64,000 bases of DNA, taken from positions 496,001 through 560,000 of the forward strand of contig CBDDIP010000001.1 of the NCBI GenBank assembly GCA_965229005.1, read 5' to 3'. Positions 51,596 through 59,874 of the stretch are shown piece after piece. The notes beneath the pieces are model-generated. The model was not told the origin of the DNA, ran no database searches, and saw nothing but the letters and a program-made list of their open reading frames with translations. A program made the translations under genes and the position numbers. Position 1 is the stretch's first letter, and the number at the start of each line of letters is the position of its first letter. Source of the DNA: CBDDIP01 sp965229005. Its GTDB lineage: Bacteria > Actinomycetota > Acidimicrobiia > Acidimicrobiales > Ilumatobacteraceae.

Positions 51596-51601
51596 ATCAT
51601 C
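51596..51601 (-). promoter_or_regulatory. Possible -10 box of DUF559 gene
   Basis: GATGAT on the minus strand, 6 bases before ATG 51589; weak match but the same spacing as the other leaderless starts. Confidence 0.3.
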
Positions 51602-51634
51602 CGCGCGGGGTGCGACAACGTTCGTCCCCGTCAA

Positions 51635-51687
51635 CGCAGGCAGCAGAAGTTGCCTCACGGGCAACATGTGATGCCAGCGGCGGGTCA
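51635..51687. repeat. Nested palindrome, copy 2 (between DUF559 gene and cysS)
   Basis: A 53 bp unit with outer arms CGCAGGCA (51635-51642) / TGCCAGCG (51672-51679, one mismatch) and inner arms GTTGCC (51649-51654) / GGCAAC (51660-51665) around a 5-base loop. It ends in GGGTCA, whose TCA is the stop codon of cysS. The four bases outside the inner stem are AGAA and ATGT, the reverse complements of those in copy 1 (TTCT and ACAT, sides exchanged). Confidence 0.85.
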
Positions 51688-53040
51688 GCGGTGGAGGGTG
51701 GTGCCTGTCTTGGTGGTTTCGACGGTCCAGCCGGCTGATTTCAGGGCGTCGCGGATGCGGTCGGCTTCGGCGAAGTCCTTGGCGGCGCGGGCGGCGTCGA
51801 GGGCGGCGGCTTGGGCTTGGACGTCGGCGGGGATCTCGTCGTCGACGGAGAACGTGAGCCCGACGGCCTCCGCGATGGAGTGGACGGCGGCGGCGAGCTC
51901 GGCCGCACGCACATGATCGCCGGCGTCTGCTGCCGCGTTTGCACCCGTGATCGCCTCGAAGACGATCGCCATCGCTGCGGGCGTGTTGAGGTCGTCGTCC
52001 ATCGCCGTACGGAACGCGTCGAGCACGGAGACATCGGCATCCGCCGACGGGGCACCGAACCGCCGCGCCAAACCGTCGAAGCGGGCGAGCGCCTTGACCG
52101 AGGCGTCGATGTTCTCCTGGTTCACCGTCACCGGCCCGCGGTAGTGGGCCTGGAGCAGCAGCATCCGGTACGCCCGCGGGTCGTAGTGCTCCATCAGGTC
52201 GATCAGGTTGTCGACGTTGCCGATGCTCTTCGACATCTTCACGCCCTCGCCGTCGACCACCCAGCCGTGATGCATCCAGTGGTTGGCGAAGCGCTTGCCC
52301 AGCGCGACGGCCTGCGCCCGCTCGTTCTCGTGGTGCGGGAACTTGAGGTCCTGCCCACCGCAGTGGAGATCGAAGCCCTCGCCGAGCAGGTCGAGGCTCA
52401 TCACCACGCACTCGCTGTGCCAGCCGGGCCGACCCTCGCCCCACGGCGACGGCCACGACGGCTCGCCGGGCTTGGACAGCTTCCACAAGACGAAGTCCGC
52501 GGCGTTGCGCTTGTTGTCGGCACCGAAGACCTCGCGGTCGCCTCCACCGGCGAGCATGTCGTCGAGGTGCTGGTTGACGAGCAGCCCGTAGTCCTCGACC
52601 GTGCGCACGTCGAGGTACACGCCGTCGTCGGTGCGGTACGCCTTGCCGCGGTCGAGCAGCTCGACGATCATCGCCACCATCTCCTCGACGTACTCGGTCG
52701 CGTGCGGCACGTCGGTCGGACGAGCGACGTTGATGGTGGCCATCGCCTCGAACCACACCGCCTCGCACGTCGTGGTGATCTCCTGCCACGGCCGGTTCTC
52801 GCGGTTGGCGCGATTGATGATGCTGTCGTCGATGTCGGTGACGTTGCTGACGAGCCGAACGCGCAGCCCGGTCCACTCGAGGTACCGACGCAGCACGTCG
52901 TAGATCAGCGTCGCTCGCCCGTGACCGAGGTGCGGCGGCCCGTACACCGTCGGGCCACACAGGTACATGCTCACCGTGCCGGGCTCGCGCAGGGCGAGCT
53001 CACGTACCTCTCGGGTGGCGGTGTCGTGCAGCTTGATCAT
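51685..53040 (-). CDS. cysS: Cysteinyl-tRNA synthetase
   Basis: A 451-aa class I synthetase that charges tRNA-Cys. Zinc ligand Cys28 (YLCGPTVY), HIGH motif HLGH (37-40), GWHSECVVMSLDLLG, HHENERAQ and the KMSKS motif in EGVKMSKSIGN are present. The C-terminal DALR-type helical domain and the short EADRIRDALKSAGWTVETTKTG end (in parts) match CysS rather than the mycothiol ligase MshC. ATG 53040 follows TAGGCT by 9 bases. Its stop codon is the last base triplet of a nested palindrome. Position next to the sulfate-assimilation operon fits cysteine metabolism. Confidence 0.93.
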   Translation of the reverse strand: MIKLHDTATREVRELALREPGTVSMYLCGPTVYGPPHLGHGRATLIYDVLRRYLEWTGLRVRLVSNVTDIDDSIINRANRENRPWQEITTTCEAVWFEAMATINVARPTDVPHATEYVEEMVAMIVELLDRGKAYRTDDGVYLDVRTVEDYGLLVNQHLDDMLAGGGDREVFGADNKRNAADFVLWKLSKPGEPSWPSPWGEGRPGWHSECVVMSLDLLGEGFDLHCGGQDLKFPHHENERAQAVALGKRFANHWMHHGWVVDGEGVKMSKSIGNVDNLIDLMEHYDPRAYRMLLLQAHYRGPVTVNQENIDASVKALARFDGLARRFGAPSADADVSVLDAFRTAMDDDLNTPAAMAIVFEAITGANAAADAGDHVRAAELAAAVHSIAEAVGLTFSVDDEIPADVQAQAAALDAARAAKDFAEADRIRDALKSAGWTVETTKTGTTLHR

Positions 53041-53049
53041 CGGGGCGGA

Positions 53050-53055
53050 AGCCTA
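53050..53055 (-). promoter_or_regulatory. -10 box of cysS
   Basis: TAGGCT on the minus strand, 9 bases before ATG 53040. Confidence 0.5.
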
Positions 53056-53110
53056 CGAGTGCGGGCGCCGGGTCGACCTGCTGATATCGGCCGAACCGAT
53101 CAACCGGCGA

Positions 53111-54364
53111 TCAGCGGGCGGTGATCATCAGGGCGGCGGCCGTGGTGTTGGTGGCCTCGTCGACGAGGATCAACCGCCCGGCCTCACGGCTCTGCGCGTA
53201 CGGCACGGCAACGATCGGCTCGCTCAGCGACAGCTCCACCAGCGCCAGCTCGTTGAGCTGCACCTCAGTGGCGTCCTCGGCTTGCAGGCTGATCAGGTCG
53301 TGGCGGCCATGGATCGCCGTCACCACCGCCCGGCCAGTGCGCGTGCCGTGCTTGAACCACCAGCGGCTGCCGACCTGCAGCGGCCGCTCGATCATCCAGC
53401 ACAGGTTGCCCGTGACGGTCTCGGAGGCCGCGCCTTCGCCGGCGACGAGCACGTCACCGCGAGCGACGTCCACGTTGTCAGCGAGCGACACGGCCACTGC
53501 CTGACCGGGCACCGCCACCTCGAGGTCGCGCCCGAAGCGCTGCACCGAGGCGACCGTCGAACGGCGGCCACTCGGCTGCACTGTGACCGCATCACCTGGA
53601 CGGAGCTCACCGCCCGACAACCGGCCGGCGTAGCCGCGGAAGTCGCTGCCCTGGGGACGGATGACGCGCTGCACGTCCAGGCGGGCGACGTGCGACGCCT
53701 GCACGCCCTCGTCGAACGTCTCCAGCCACGCCAGCAACGGCCCACCGTCGAACCACGGCGCCTGCGTCGACGGCTCGACGACGTTGTCGCCGAGCAGCGC
53801 GCTGATCGGGAACGGCACGACGGGCACCGGCGTCGGCAAGGCGTCGACGTACGCAGCGACCTCTTTGGCGATGCGGTTGAACACGCCCTCGTCCCACTCG
53901 ACGAGATCCATCTTGTTGACGGCGAGGGCGATGGTGCGCACGCCGAGGAGGGAGGCGATGAACGCGTGACGGCGGGTCTGCTCGACCACGCCGTGGCGCG
54001 CGTCGACGAGCACGATGGCGACGTCGGCGGTGGACGCCCCCGTCACCATGTTGCGCGTGTACTGCGCGTGCCCCGGCGTGTCGGCGACGATGAAGCTGCG
54101 CTCCGGCGTGGCGAAGTAGCGGTGGGCAACGTCGATGGTGATGCCCTGCTCGCGCTCGGCACGCAGACCGTCGGTGAGCAGCGCGAGGTTGACCTCACCG
54201 TCGCCGTAGCGCCGACTGGCCTTCTCGACCGCGACGAGCTGGTCCTCGAAGACCGTCTTCGTGTCGTGCAGCAGTCGACCGATCAGTGTGCTCTTGCCGT
54301 CGTCGACGGAACCAGCGGTGGCGATGCGCAGCGTGGACCGCGTCGCCAGCGATGTGCCGAGCAT
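53111..54364 (-). CDS. cysN: Sulfate adenylyltransferase large (GTPase) subunit
   Basis: A 417-aa EF-Tu-like GTPase that drives ATP sulfurylase. P-loop AGSVDDGKST (17-26), DTPGHAQYTRNM (G3) and AVNKMDL (G4) are intact. No C-terminal APS kinase (CysC) is fused, consistent with an APS-reductase pathway. ATG 54364 overlaps the cysD stop by one base (TGATG). Last gene of cysH-cysD-cysN. Confidence 0.94.
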   Translation of the reverse strand: MLGTSLATRSTLRIATAGSVDDGKSTLIGRLLHDTKTVFEDQLVAVEKASRRYGDGEVNLALLTDGLRAEREQGITIDVAHRYFATPERSFIVADTPGHAQYTRNMVTGASTADVAIVLVDARHGVVEQTRRHAFIASLLGVRTIALAVNKMDLVEWDEGVFNRIAKEVAAYVDALPTPVPVVPFPISALLGDNVVEPSTQAPWFDGGPLLAWLETFDEGVQASHVARLDVQRVIRPQGSDFRGYAGRLSGGELRPGDAVTVQPSGRRSTVASVQRFGRDLEVAVPGQAVAVSLADNVDVARGDVLVAGEGAASETVTGNLCWMIERPLQVGSRWWFKHGTRTGRAVVTAIHGRHDLISLQAEDATEVQLNELALVELSLSEPIVAVPYAQSREAGRLILVDEATNTTAAALMITAR

Positions 54365-55269
54365 CAGAAGTAACCCTCGCGTTTGCGGTCTTCCATGGCC
54401 GACTCGCTGAACCCGTCGTCGGCACGAGTGGCCCCGCGCTCGGTGATGCGCGCTGCGGCGACCTCGGCGATGACGTCGTCGATCGTCGCGGCCGACGAGC
54501 GAACGGCGCCGGTGCAGCTGGCGTCGCCGACGGTGCGGTAGCGCACCGTCTCCTCGAACGGCTGCTCGCCGGGCTCCAGCTCCACGGGACCACCGACGCT
54601 GAGCAACATCCCGTCACGGGGCACCACCACGCGACGATGGGAGAAGTAGATGCTCGGCAGCGGGATCTCCTCGGCGCCGATGAAGCGCCAGATGTCGAGC
54701 TCGGTCCAGTTGCTGAGCGGGAAGGCGCGCAGGTGCTCGCCCTTGCGGATGCGTGCGTTGAGCACGTCCCACGGCTCGGGGCGCTGGCTGCGCGGATCCC
54801 AGCGACCCGACTGATCACGGAACGACAGGATGCGCTCTTTCGCCCGGGCCTTGTCCTCGTCGCGCCGACCGCCGCCGAACGCGGCATCGAAGCCGTGCTG
54901 GGCGATGGCGTCGAGCAACGTAACGCTCTGCAGCCGGTTGCGGCTGGCTCGCGGCCCGACGTCTTCGACGACGCGTCCCGAGTCGATCGACTCCTGCACG
55001 CTGGCGACGACCAAACGTGCGCCGACGCGCTGCACGAACTCGTCGCGGTACTCGATGACCTCGGGGAAGTTGTGCCCGGTGTCGACGTGCATCACCGGGA
55101 ACGGCAGACGGGCCGGAGCGAAGGCGAGGACGGCGAGGTGCAGGAGCACCGCCGAGTCCTTGCCGCCGCTGAACAGCAGCACCGGGTTCTCGCACTCCGT
55201 GGCGACCTCACGGATGATCGTCACGGCCTCGTCGGCGAGCGAGTCGAGGTGGGCAGCGGCGGTGGTCAT
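54364..55269 (-). CDS. cysD: Sulfate adenylyltransferase small subunit
   Basis: A 301-aa PP-loop ATP sulfurylase subunit: LFSGGKDSAVLLHLA (SGGKDS 34-39), HVDTGHNFPEV, FGGGRRDEDKARAKER and the C-terminal DGFSESAMEDRKREGYF are family hallmarks. With CysN it activates sulfate to APS. ATG 55269 overlaps the cysH stop (ATGA). Confidence 0.95.
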   Translation of the reverse strand: MTTAAAHLDSLADEAVTIIREVATECENPVLLFSGGKDSAVLLHLAVLAFAPARLPFPVMHVDTGHNFPEVIEYRDEFVQRVGARLVVASVQESIDSGRVVEDVGPRASRNRLQSVTLLDAIAQHGFDAAFGGGRRDEDKARAKERILSFRDQSGRWDPRSQRPEPWDVLNARIRKGEHLRAFPLSNWTELDIWRFIGAEEIPLPSIYFSHRRVVVPRDGMLLSVGGPVELEPGEQPFEETVRYRTVGDASCTGAVRSSAATIDDVIAEVAAARITERGATRADDGFSESAMEDRKREGYF

Positions 55270-55919
55270 ACGTGCAACCCACATTCGGTCTTGGTCTGGC
55301 CGGCCCAGCGACCGGCGCGCTTGTCCTCGCCCGGAGCGACCGGACGGGTGCACGGCCAGCAGCCGATCGATGGGTAGCCGCGCTCGGTCAGCGGGTTCGG
55401 CGGCAGGTCGTTCATCGTTGCGTAGAGGGCCATGTCGTCGTCGGTCCACGTGGCCAACGGGTTGACCTTCATCAGGTTGCGCACGAGCTCGAACGCGGCG
55501 ATCGGCGTGTTCGCTCGGGTGGGTCCGTCGACGCGACGGACACCCGTGACCCACGCAGCCTTGCCGCTCAGCGCACGGTTCAACGGCTCCACCTTGCGCA
55601 CCGCGCAGCAGCCCTCGACGTCGGTCTGCCACAGGTTGTCGGGCACGATCTCGTCGAGCGGATGCATCACGCGCAGCTGCAGATCGAAGCGCTTGCGCAG
55701 CTCCTCGACGTACCACTCGGTCTCGGCGAACAGGTACTGCGTGTCGAGCAACGTGATCTCGGCATGCGGCGCAGCACTGTGCACGAGATGGGCCAGGACG
55801 GCGTCCTCGAAGCTCACGGTGACGGCGATGTCGGCGGCGTCGTAGCTGTCGAACAGCCAGCGCAGGACCTCGACCGGGTGGCGGGCCTCGAGGTCGGCGG
55901 GAACGGTCGCGACTGCCAT
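55266..55919 (-). CDS. cysH: APS reductase (assimilatory)
   Basis: A 217-aa adenylyl-sulfate reductase. The [4Fe-4S] cysteine set is present: Cys104-Cys105 (EGCCAVRKVEPL) and Cys187/Cys190 (SIGCWPCTR), with catalytic Cys213 in TECGLHV at the C-terminus. The cluster Cys mark APS rather than PAPS as substrate, which agrees with the missing cysC. It reduces APS to sulfite for sulfite reductase. ATG 55919 has TAGTCT 7 bases upstream. First gene of the operon, divergent from the siroheme gene. Confidence 0.94.
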   Translation of the reverse strand: MAVATVPADLEARHPVEVLRWLFDSYDAADIAVTVSFEDAVLAHLVHSAAPHAEITLLDTQYLFAETEWYVEELRKRFDLQLRVMHPLDEIVPDNLWQTDVEGCCAVRKVEPLNRALSGKAAWVTGVRRVDGPTRANTPIAAFELVRNLMKVNPLATWTDDDMALYATMNDLPPNPLTERGYPSIGCWPCTRPVAPGEDKRAGRWAGQTKTECGLHV

Positions 55920-55926
55920 GACGGCC

Positions 55927-55932
55927 AGACTA
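55927..55932 (-). promoter_or_regulatory. -10 box of cysHDN operon (leaderless)
   Basis: TAGTCT on the minus strand, 7 bases before ATG 55919. A TTGACT word lies about 20 bases farther upstream and could be the -35 element. Confidence 0.6.
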
Positions 55933-55981
55933 TCCGGAAAGGCGACTTCCCCAGTCAAGTTTGTCTGGAATCGGCGCTCCC

Positions 55982-55987
55982 TAGGCT
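55982..55987 (+). promoter_or_regulatory. -10 box of siroheme synthase gene (leaderless)
   Basis: TAGGCT, 6 bases before GTG 55994. Confidence 0.6.
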
Positions 55988-55993
55988 GCAACG

Positions 55994-56557
55994 GTGGCCT
56001 TCGACTTCCCCGTCTTCCTGGACCTGACTGGCGCATCCGTGCTGGTCGTGGGCGCCGGCCCGGTGGGCCTGCGCAAGGCGTCGGGCGCCGTGGCGGCCGG
56101 GGCGGCGGTCACCGTTGTCGCCCCCGAGTTCGTCACCGGGTTCGACGAGCTGGCCGTCGAGAGGTTGCAGCGCCGCTTCGAGCCGAGCGACCTCGAGGGC
56201 CGCCAGCTGGTGTTCGTCGCCAGCGGCGACCCGACCGTGAACGCCGGCGTGGCGGCTGCGGCCAAGGCGGCGGGTGTGTGGGTCAACGCAGCCGACGACC
56301 CCGAGAACTGCTCGTTCATCCTCCCCGCGGTGGGACGTCAAGGCCGACTGAGCGTTGCCGTCAGCACCGGCGGCGGCAGCCCGGCGCTGGCGCAACGGCT
56401 GCGCGACCAGATCGTCCATGGCGTGCTCACCGAGCGAGTGGTGCACGCCGCCGACGTGCTGGCCACCGAGCGCGACGCCATCCACGGCGAGGGCCGCAGC
56501 ACCGAAGGGCTCGACTGGGCGACACGCCTGAATCAGCTGCTCGACCCGGACGACTGA
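55994..56557 (+). CDS. Precorrin-2 dehydrogenase/siroheme synthase N-terminal type
   Basis: A 187-aa NAD-dependent precorrin-2 dehydrogenase (CysG N-terminal/Met8/SirC type). NAD motif VLVVGAGPVGLRKASG, then VNAADDPENCSFILPAV and VSTGGGSPALAQRLR, with the conserved NAADDP...C..ILPA pattern. It makes the sirohydrochlorin needed for siroheme, the cofactor of sulfite reductase. Divergent from cysHDN, so siroheme supply and APS reduction are probably co-regulated from the 74-base region between them. The GTG start is fixed by the -10 box. Confidence 0.9.
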   Translation: MAFDFPVFLDLTGASVLVVGAGPVGLRKASGAVAAGAAVTVVAPEFVTGFDELAVERLQRRFEPSDLEGRQLVFVASGDPTVNAGVAAAAKAAGVWVNAADDPENCSFILPAVGRQGRLSVAVSTGGGSPALAQRLRDQIVHGVLTERVVHAADVLATERDAIHGEGRSTEGLDWATRLNQLLDPDD

Positions 56558-56561
56558 CGCG

Positions 56562-56567
56562 TAGCCT
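56562..56567 (+). promoter_or_regulatory. -10 box of valS
   Basis: TAGCCT, 10 bases before ATG 56578, placed just after the siroheme gene stop. Confidence 0.45.
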
Positions 56568-56577
56568 GTGCGGGCTT

Positions 56578-59130
56578 ATGACGACCACACCCTCACTGCC
56601 CGAGAAGCCGTCGCTCGACGGTGTCGAGGCCCGCTGGATCGCCCAGTGGGAAGCCGACGGCACCTACCGCTTCGACCGTTCGGTGAGCCGCGACGCGGTG
56701 TTCTCGATCGACACGCCGCCGCCCACGGTCAGCGGCTCGCTCCACGTCGGCCACGTGTTCAGCTACACGCACACCGACACGATCGCCCGCTACCAACGCA
56801 TGCGCGGCCGTGAGGTCTTCTACCCGATCGGTTGGGACGACAACGGACTGGCCACCGAGCGCCGCGTCCAGAATTTCTTCGGTGTCCGCTGCGAACCGTC
56901 GGTGCCCTACGACCCCGACTTCGAGCCGCCGGCCAAGGCCGACCCGAAGAACCAGGTCCCCATCAGCCGGCCGAACTTCGTCGACCTGTGCAAGAGCTTG
57001 GTGGCCGACGACGAGGTCGCCTTCGAGGAGCTGTTCCGTCGCCTCGGCCTGTCGGTCGATTGGACGTACCTCTACACCACGATCGGTGACGAGACCATCC
57101 GCACCAGCCAGGCCGCGTTCCTGCGCAACCTCGTGCGCGGCGAGGCCTACCAGGCCGAGGCGCCGACGTTGTGGGACGTCGACTTCCGCACCGCCGTCGC
57201 CCAGGCCGAACTGGCCGATCGGGAGATGCCCGGCGCATACCACCAGATCGCGTTCGCCAAGGCGGACGGCAGTGGCGACGTCCTCATCGACACCACGCGC
57301 CCCGAGCTGATCGCAGCCAACTGTGCGCTCGTCGCCCACCCCGACGATGCGCGCTACCAACCGCTGTTCGGCACGACGGTGATCACCCCGCTCTACGGCG
57401 TCGAGGTGCCGGTCCTCGCCCACCCGCTGGCCGATCCGGAGAAGGGCACCGGCATCGCCATGATCTGCACGTTCGGTGATCTCACCGACGTCATCTGGTG
57501 GCGCGAGCTCGATCTGCCGACGCGTGCGCTGATCGCTCGCGACGGCCGCTTCTACCCGGCGACGCCGGAGTGGATCAGCAGCGCCGAGGGCGGCGAGCGC
57601 TACACCGCCATTGCCGGCAAGACCTCGAAGCAGGCGCAGGTGATCGTCGTCGAGCAGCTGCGCGAGACCGGCGCACTTCGCGGCGAGCCGCGGCCGATCG
57701 TCCACCCCGTGAAGTTCTACGAGAAGGGCGACCGCCCGCTGGAGATCGTCGCCAGTCGCCAGTGGTACATCCGCAACGGCGGCCGCTCGCCCGCGCTGCG
57801 CGGCGTGTTCCTCGAGCGCGGGCAGGACATCGCCTTCCACCCGGATCACATGCGCCACCGCTACAGCAATTGGGTCGAAGGCTTGAACGGTGACTGGCTG
57901 ATCTCCCGCCAGCGCTTCTTCGGCGTCCCGTTCCCGCTGTGGTACCCGGTCGATGCGAACGGCGAGCCCGACTTCGATCACCCGATCATCCCGTCCGAAG
58001 CGTCGTTGCCCGTCGACCCCAGCGCGCAGGCACCCGACGGCTACACCGAGTCGCAGCGCAACCAGCCGGGCGGCTTCGTCGGTGACGCCGACGTCATGGA
58101 CACCTGGGCCACGTCCTCGCTCAGCCCGCAGGTCGCCGGCCGCTGGTTGGACGACCCCGACCTGTTCTCGCGCGTCTTCCCGATGGACGTGCGCCCGCAG
58201 GCCCACGACATCATCCGCACGTGGCTGTTCGCCACCGTCGTGCGAGCGCACTACGAGCACAACGCCACGCCGTGGACGAATGCGGCGATCAGTGGCTTCA
58301 TCCTCGACCCGGACCGCAAGAAGATGTCGAAGAGCGTCGGCAACGTCGTCACCCCGATGCCGTTGCTGGAGCAGTACGGCAGCGACGCGGTCCGCTACTG
58401 GGCGGCCAACGGCCGGCCCGGCGTGGACACCGCGTTCGACGAGGGCCAGATGAAGATCGGCCGCAAGCTGGCCACCAAGCTGCTCAACGCGAGCAAGTTC
58501 GTGCTCTCCTTCCCCGCACCGCCCGACGGCAGCGCAGCGACGGCACCGCTCGACGTGGCGATGCTCGCCCGGCTCGGCGATGTCGTCGCCGACGTCACCC
58601 GCGCCTTCGACGAGTACGACTACGCCCGCGCGCTCGAGCGCACGGAGTCGTTCTTCTGGTGGTTCTGCGACGACTACGTCGAGCTCGTCAAGGGCCGCGC
58701 CTACGGGTCGCACGGCGAGGCCGAGGCGGCGTCGGCGCAGGCCGCGCTGCGGCAAGCGATCGACGCGCTGCACCGCCTGTTCGCACCGTTCCTGCCGTTC
58801 ACCGCCGAAGAGGTGTGGAGCTGGTGGCAGACGGGTTCCGTCCACCGCGCCGCATGGCCGACGCTTGCCGCCGGCGGCGACTCGTCGCTGCTCGATCCGG
58901 TCAGCGAGACGCTCGGCCACATCCGTCGGGCGAAGACCGAGGCGAAGGTCAGCCAGCGCGCCGCGGTCGAGTCGGCCGTCGTCACCGCGCCGGCCGACCT
59001 GCAGCCGCTGATCGCCGCCGCCCAAGGCGACTTGTGCGACGCGGGCTCCGTCGCGGCGATGACCTACGCCGACGGCGACGCCGTCGCCGTCGCCGTCACC
59101 CTCGCACCCGTCGAGCCCGCCGCCGGCTGA
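56578..59130 (+). CDS. valS: Valyl-tRNA synthetase
   Basis: An 850-aa class I synthetase. HIGH motif HVGH (56-59) in PPPTVSGSLHVGHVFSYTH and KMSKS at 582-586 (KKMSKSVGN). The CP1 editing domain includes DTTRPELIAANCALVAHPDD. The anticodon-binding domain follows from about residue 650. It is of the shorter actinobacterial/archaeal-like ValS type, ending without the long C-terminal coiled coil of the E. coli enzyme. ATG 56578 gives the standard N-terminus. The methyltransferase gene follows by 3 bases. Confidence 0.94.
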   Translation: MTTTPSLPEKPSLDGVEARWIAQWEADGTYRFDRSVSRDAVFSIDTPPPTVSGSLHVGHVFSYTHTDTIARYQRMRGREVFYPIGWDDNGLATERRVQNFFGVRCEPSVPYDPDFEPPAKADPKNQVPISRPNFVDLCKSLVADDEVAFEELFRRLGLSVDWTYLYTTIGDETIRTSQAAFLRNLVRGEAYQAEAPTLWDVDFRTAVAQAELADREMPGAYHQIAFAKADGSGDVLIDTTRPELIAANCALVAHPDDARYQPLFGTTVITPLYGVEVPVLAHPLADPEKGTGIAMICTFGDLTDVIWWRELDLPTRALIARDGRFYPATPEWISSAEGGERYTAIAGKTSKQAQVIVVEQLRETGALRGEPRPIVHPVKFYEKGDRPLEIVASRQWYIRNGGRSPALRGVFLERGQDIAFHPDHMRHRYSNWVEGLNGDWLISRQRFFGVPFPLWYPVDANGEPDFDHPIIPSEASLPVDPSAQAPDGYTESQRNQPGGFVGDADVMDTWATSSLSPQVAGRWLDDPDLFSRVFPMDVRPQAHDIIRTWLFATVVRAHYEHNATPWTNAAISGFILDPDRKKMSKSVGNVVTPMPLLEQYGSDAVRYWAANGRPGVDTAFDEGQMKIGRKLATKLLNASKFVLSFPAPPDGSAATAPLDVAMLARLGDVVADVTRAFDEYDYARALERTESFFWWFCDDYVELVKGRAYGSHGEAEAASAQAALRQAIDALHRLFAPFLPFTAEEVWSWWQTGSVHRAAWPTLAAGGDSSLLDPVSETLGHIRRAKTEAKVSQRAAVESAVVTAPADLQPLIAAAQGDLCDAGSVAAMTYADGDAVAVAVTLAPVEPAAG

Positions 59131-59133
59131 CCG

Positions 59134-59874
59134 ATGATCGCCGAGTTCGACGATCCGCGTCTGGCCGCTGTCTACGGCACGGTCAACGCCTACGACCCGG
59201 GTTCGCAGCCGGACTTCTACGCCGGTGTCGCCAACGAGATCGGCGCGCGAACGATCGTCGAACTGGGCAGCGGGACCGGGATGATCACCCGCGACTTCGC
59301 GGCGCGCGGCTGGACGATGATCGGCGTCGAGCCGTCGGCAGCGATGCTCGCCGTGGCGCGTCGCAGTCCGAACGGTGAGCTCGTGACGTGGGTCCACGGC
59401 GGGGCCGAGTCGATCGGCACGCCCGATGCGGACATGGCCTTCATGTCCGGTCACGTCGCCCAGTTCTTCCTCACCGACGAGACGTGGTCGACGGCGCTCG
59501 GCCACCTCCACGCCGCGCTGCGACCGGGCGGCACGCTCACCTTCGAGAGCCGCAACCCGCTCGACCGTGCGTGGGACCAGTGGACACCGGACCACCCGTT
59601 CACCGTGACCGATCCGGTTGCCGGCGAGATCACCACGTGGACGAACGCCGAGGACATCCACGACGACGTCGTCCGCTTCGACAACCACTACCGCTTCCTC
59701 GCGACCGGCCAGGAGCTCGTGTCGCACGCCGCGCTGCGGTTCCGGACGGAGACCGAGCTACGCGACTCGCTCACCGCAGCAGGGTTCGACGTCGGGACGA
59801 TCTACGGCGACTGGGATCGGCGCCCGCCGACGGCGAGGACACGAGAGCTCGTCATCGTCGCGTCGCGAACCTGA
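59134..59874 (+). CDS. Class I SAM-dependent methyltransferase
   Basis: A 246-aa methyltransferase. SAM motif I IVELGSGTGMITRDFA, motif II region VTWVHGGAESIG, post-motif LRPGGTLTFESRNPLDRAWDQW. The substrate is unknown; the overall pattern resembles small-molecule methyltransferases. It starts 3 bases after valS and is probably co-transcribed. Convergent with the flavoprotein gene: the stops are adjacent (TGATCA). Confidence 0.88.
   Translation: MIAEFDDPRLAAVYGTVNAYDPGSQPDFYAGVANEIGARTIVELGSGTGMITRDFAARGWTMIGVEPSAAMLAVARRSPNGELVTWVHGGAESIGTPDADMAFMSGHVAQFFLTDETWSTALGHLHAALRPGGTLTFESRNPLDRAWDQWTPDHPFTVTDPVAGEITTWTNAEDIHDDVVRFDNHYRFLATGQELVSHAALRFRTETELRDSLTAAGFDVGTIYGDWDRRPPTARTRELVIVASRT

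Noticed and set aside
50631..51687. Nested palindromes as integron attC sites
   Set aside because: The inner arms GTTGCC/GGCAAC do not fit the attC GTTRRRY/RYYYAAC core sites, and no integrase gene is present.
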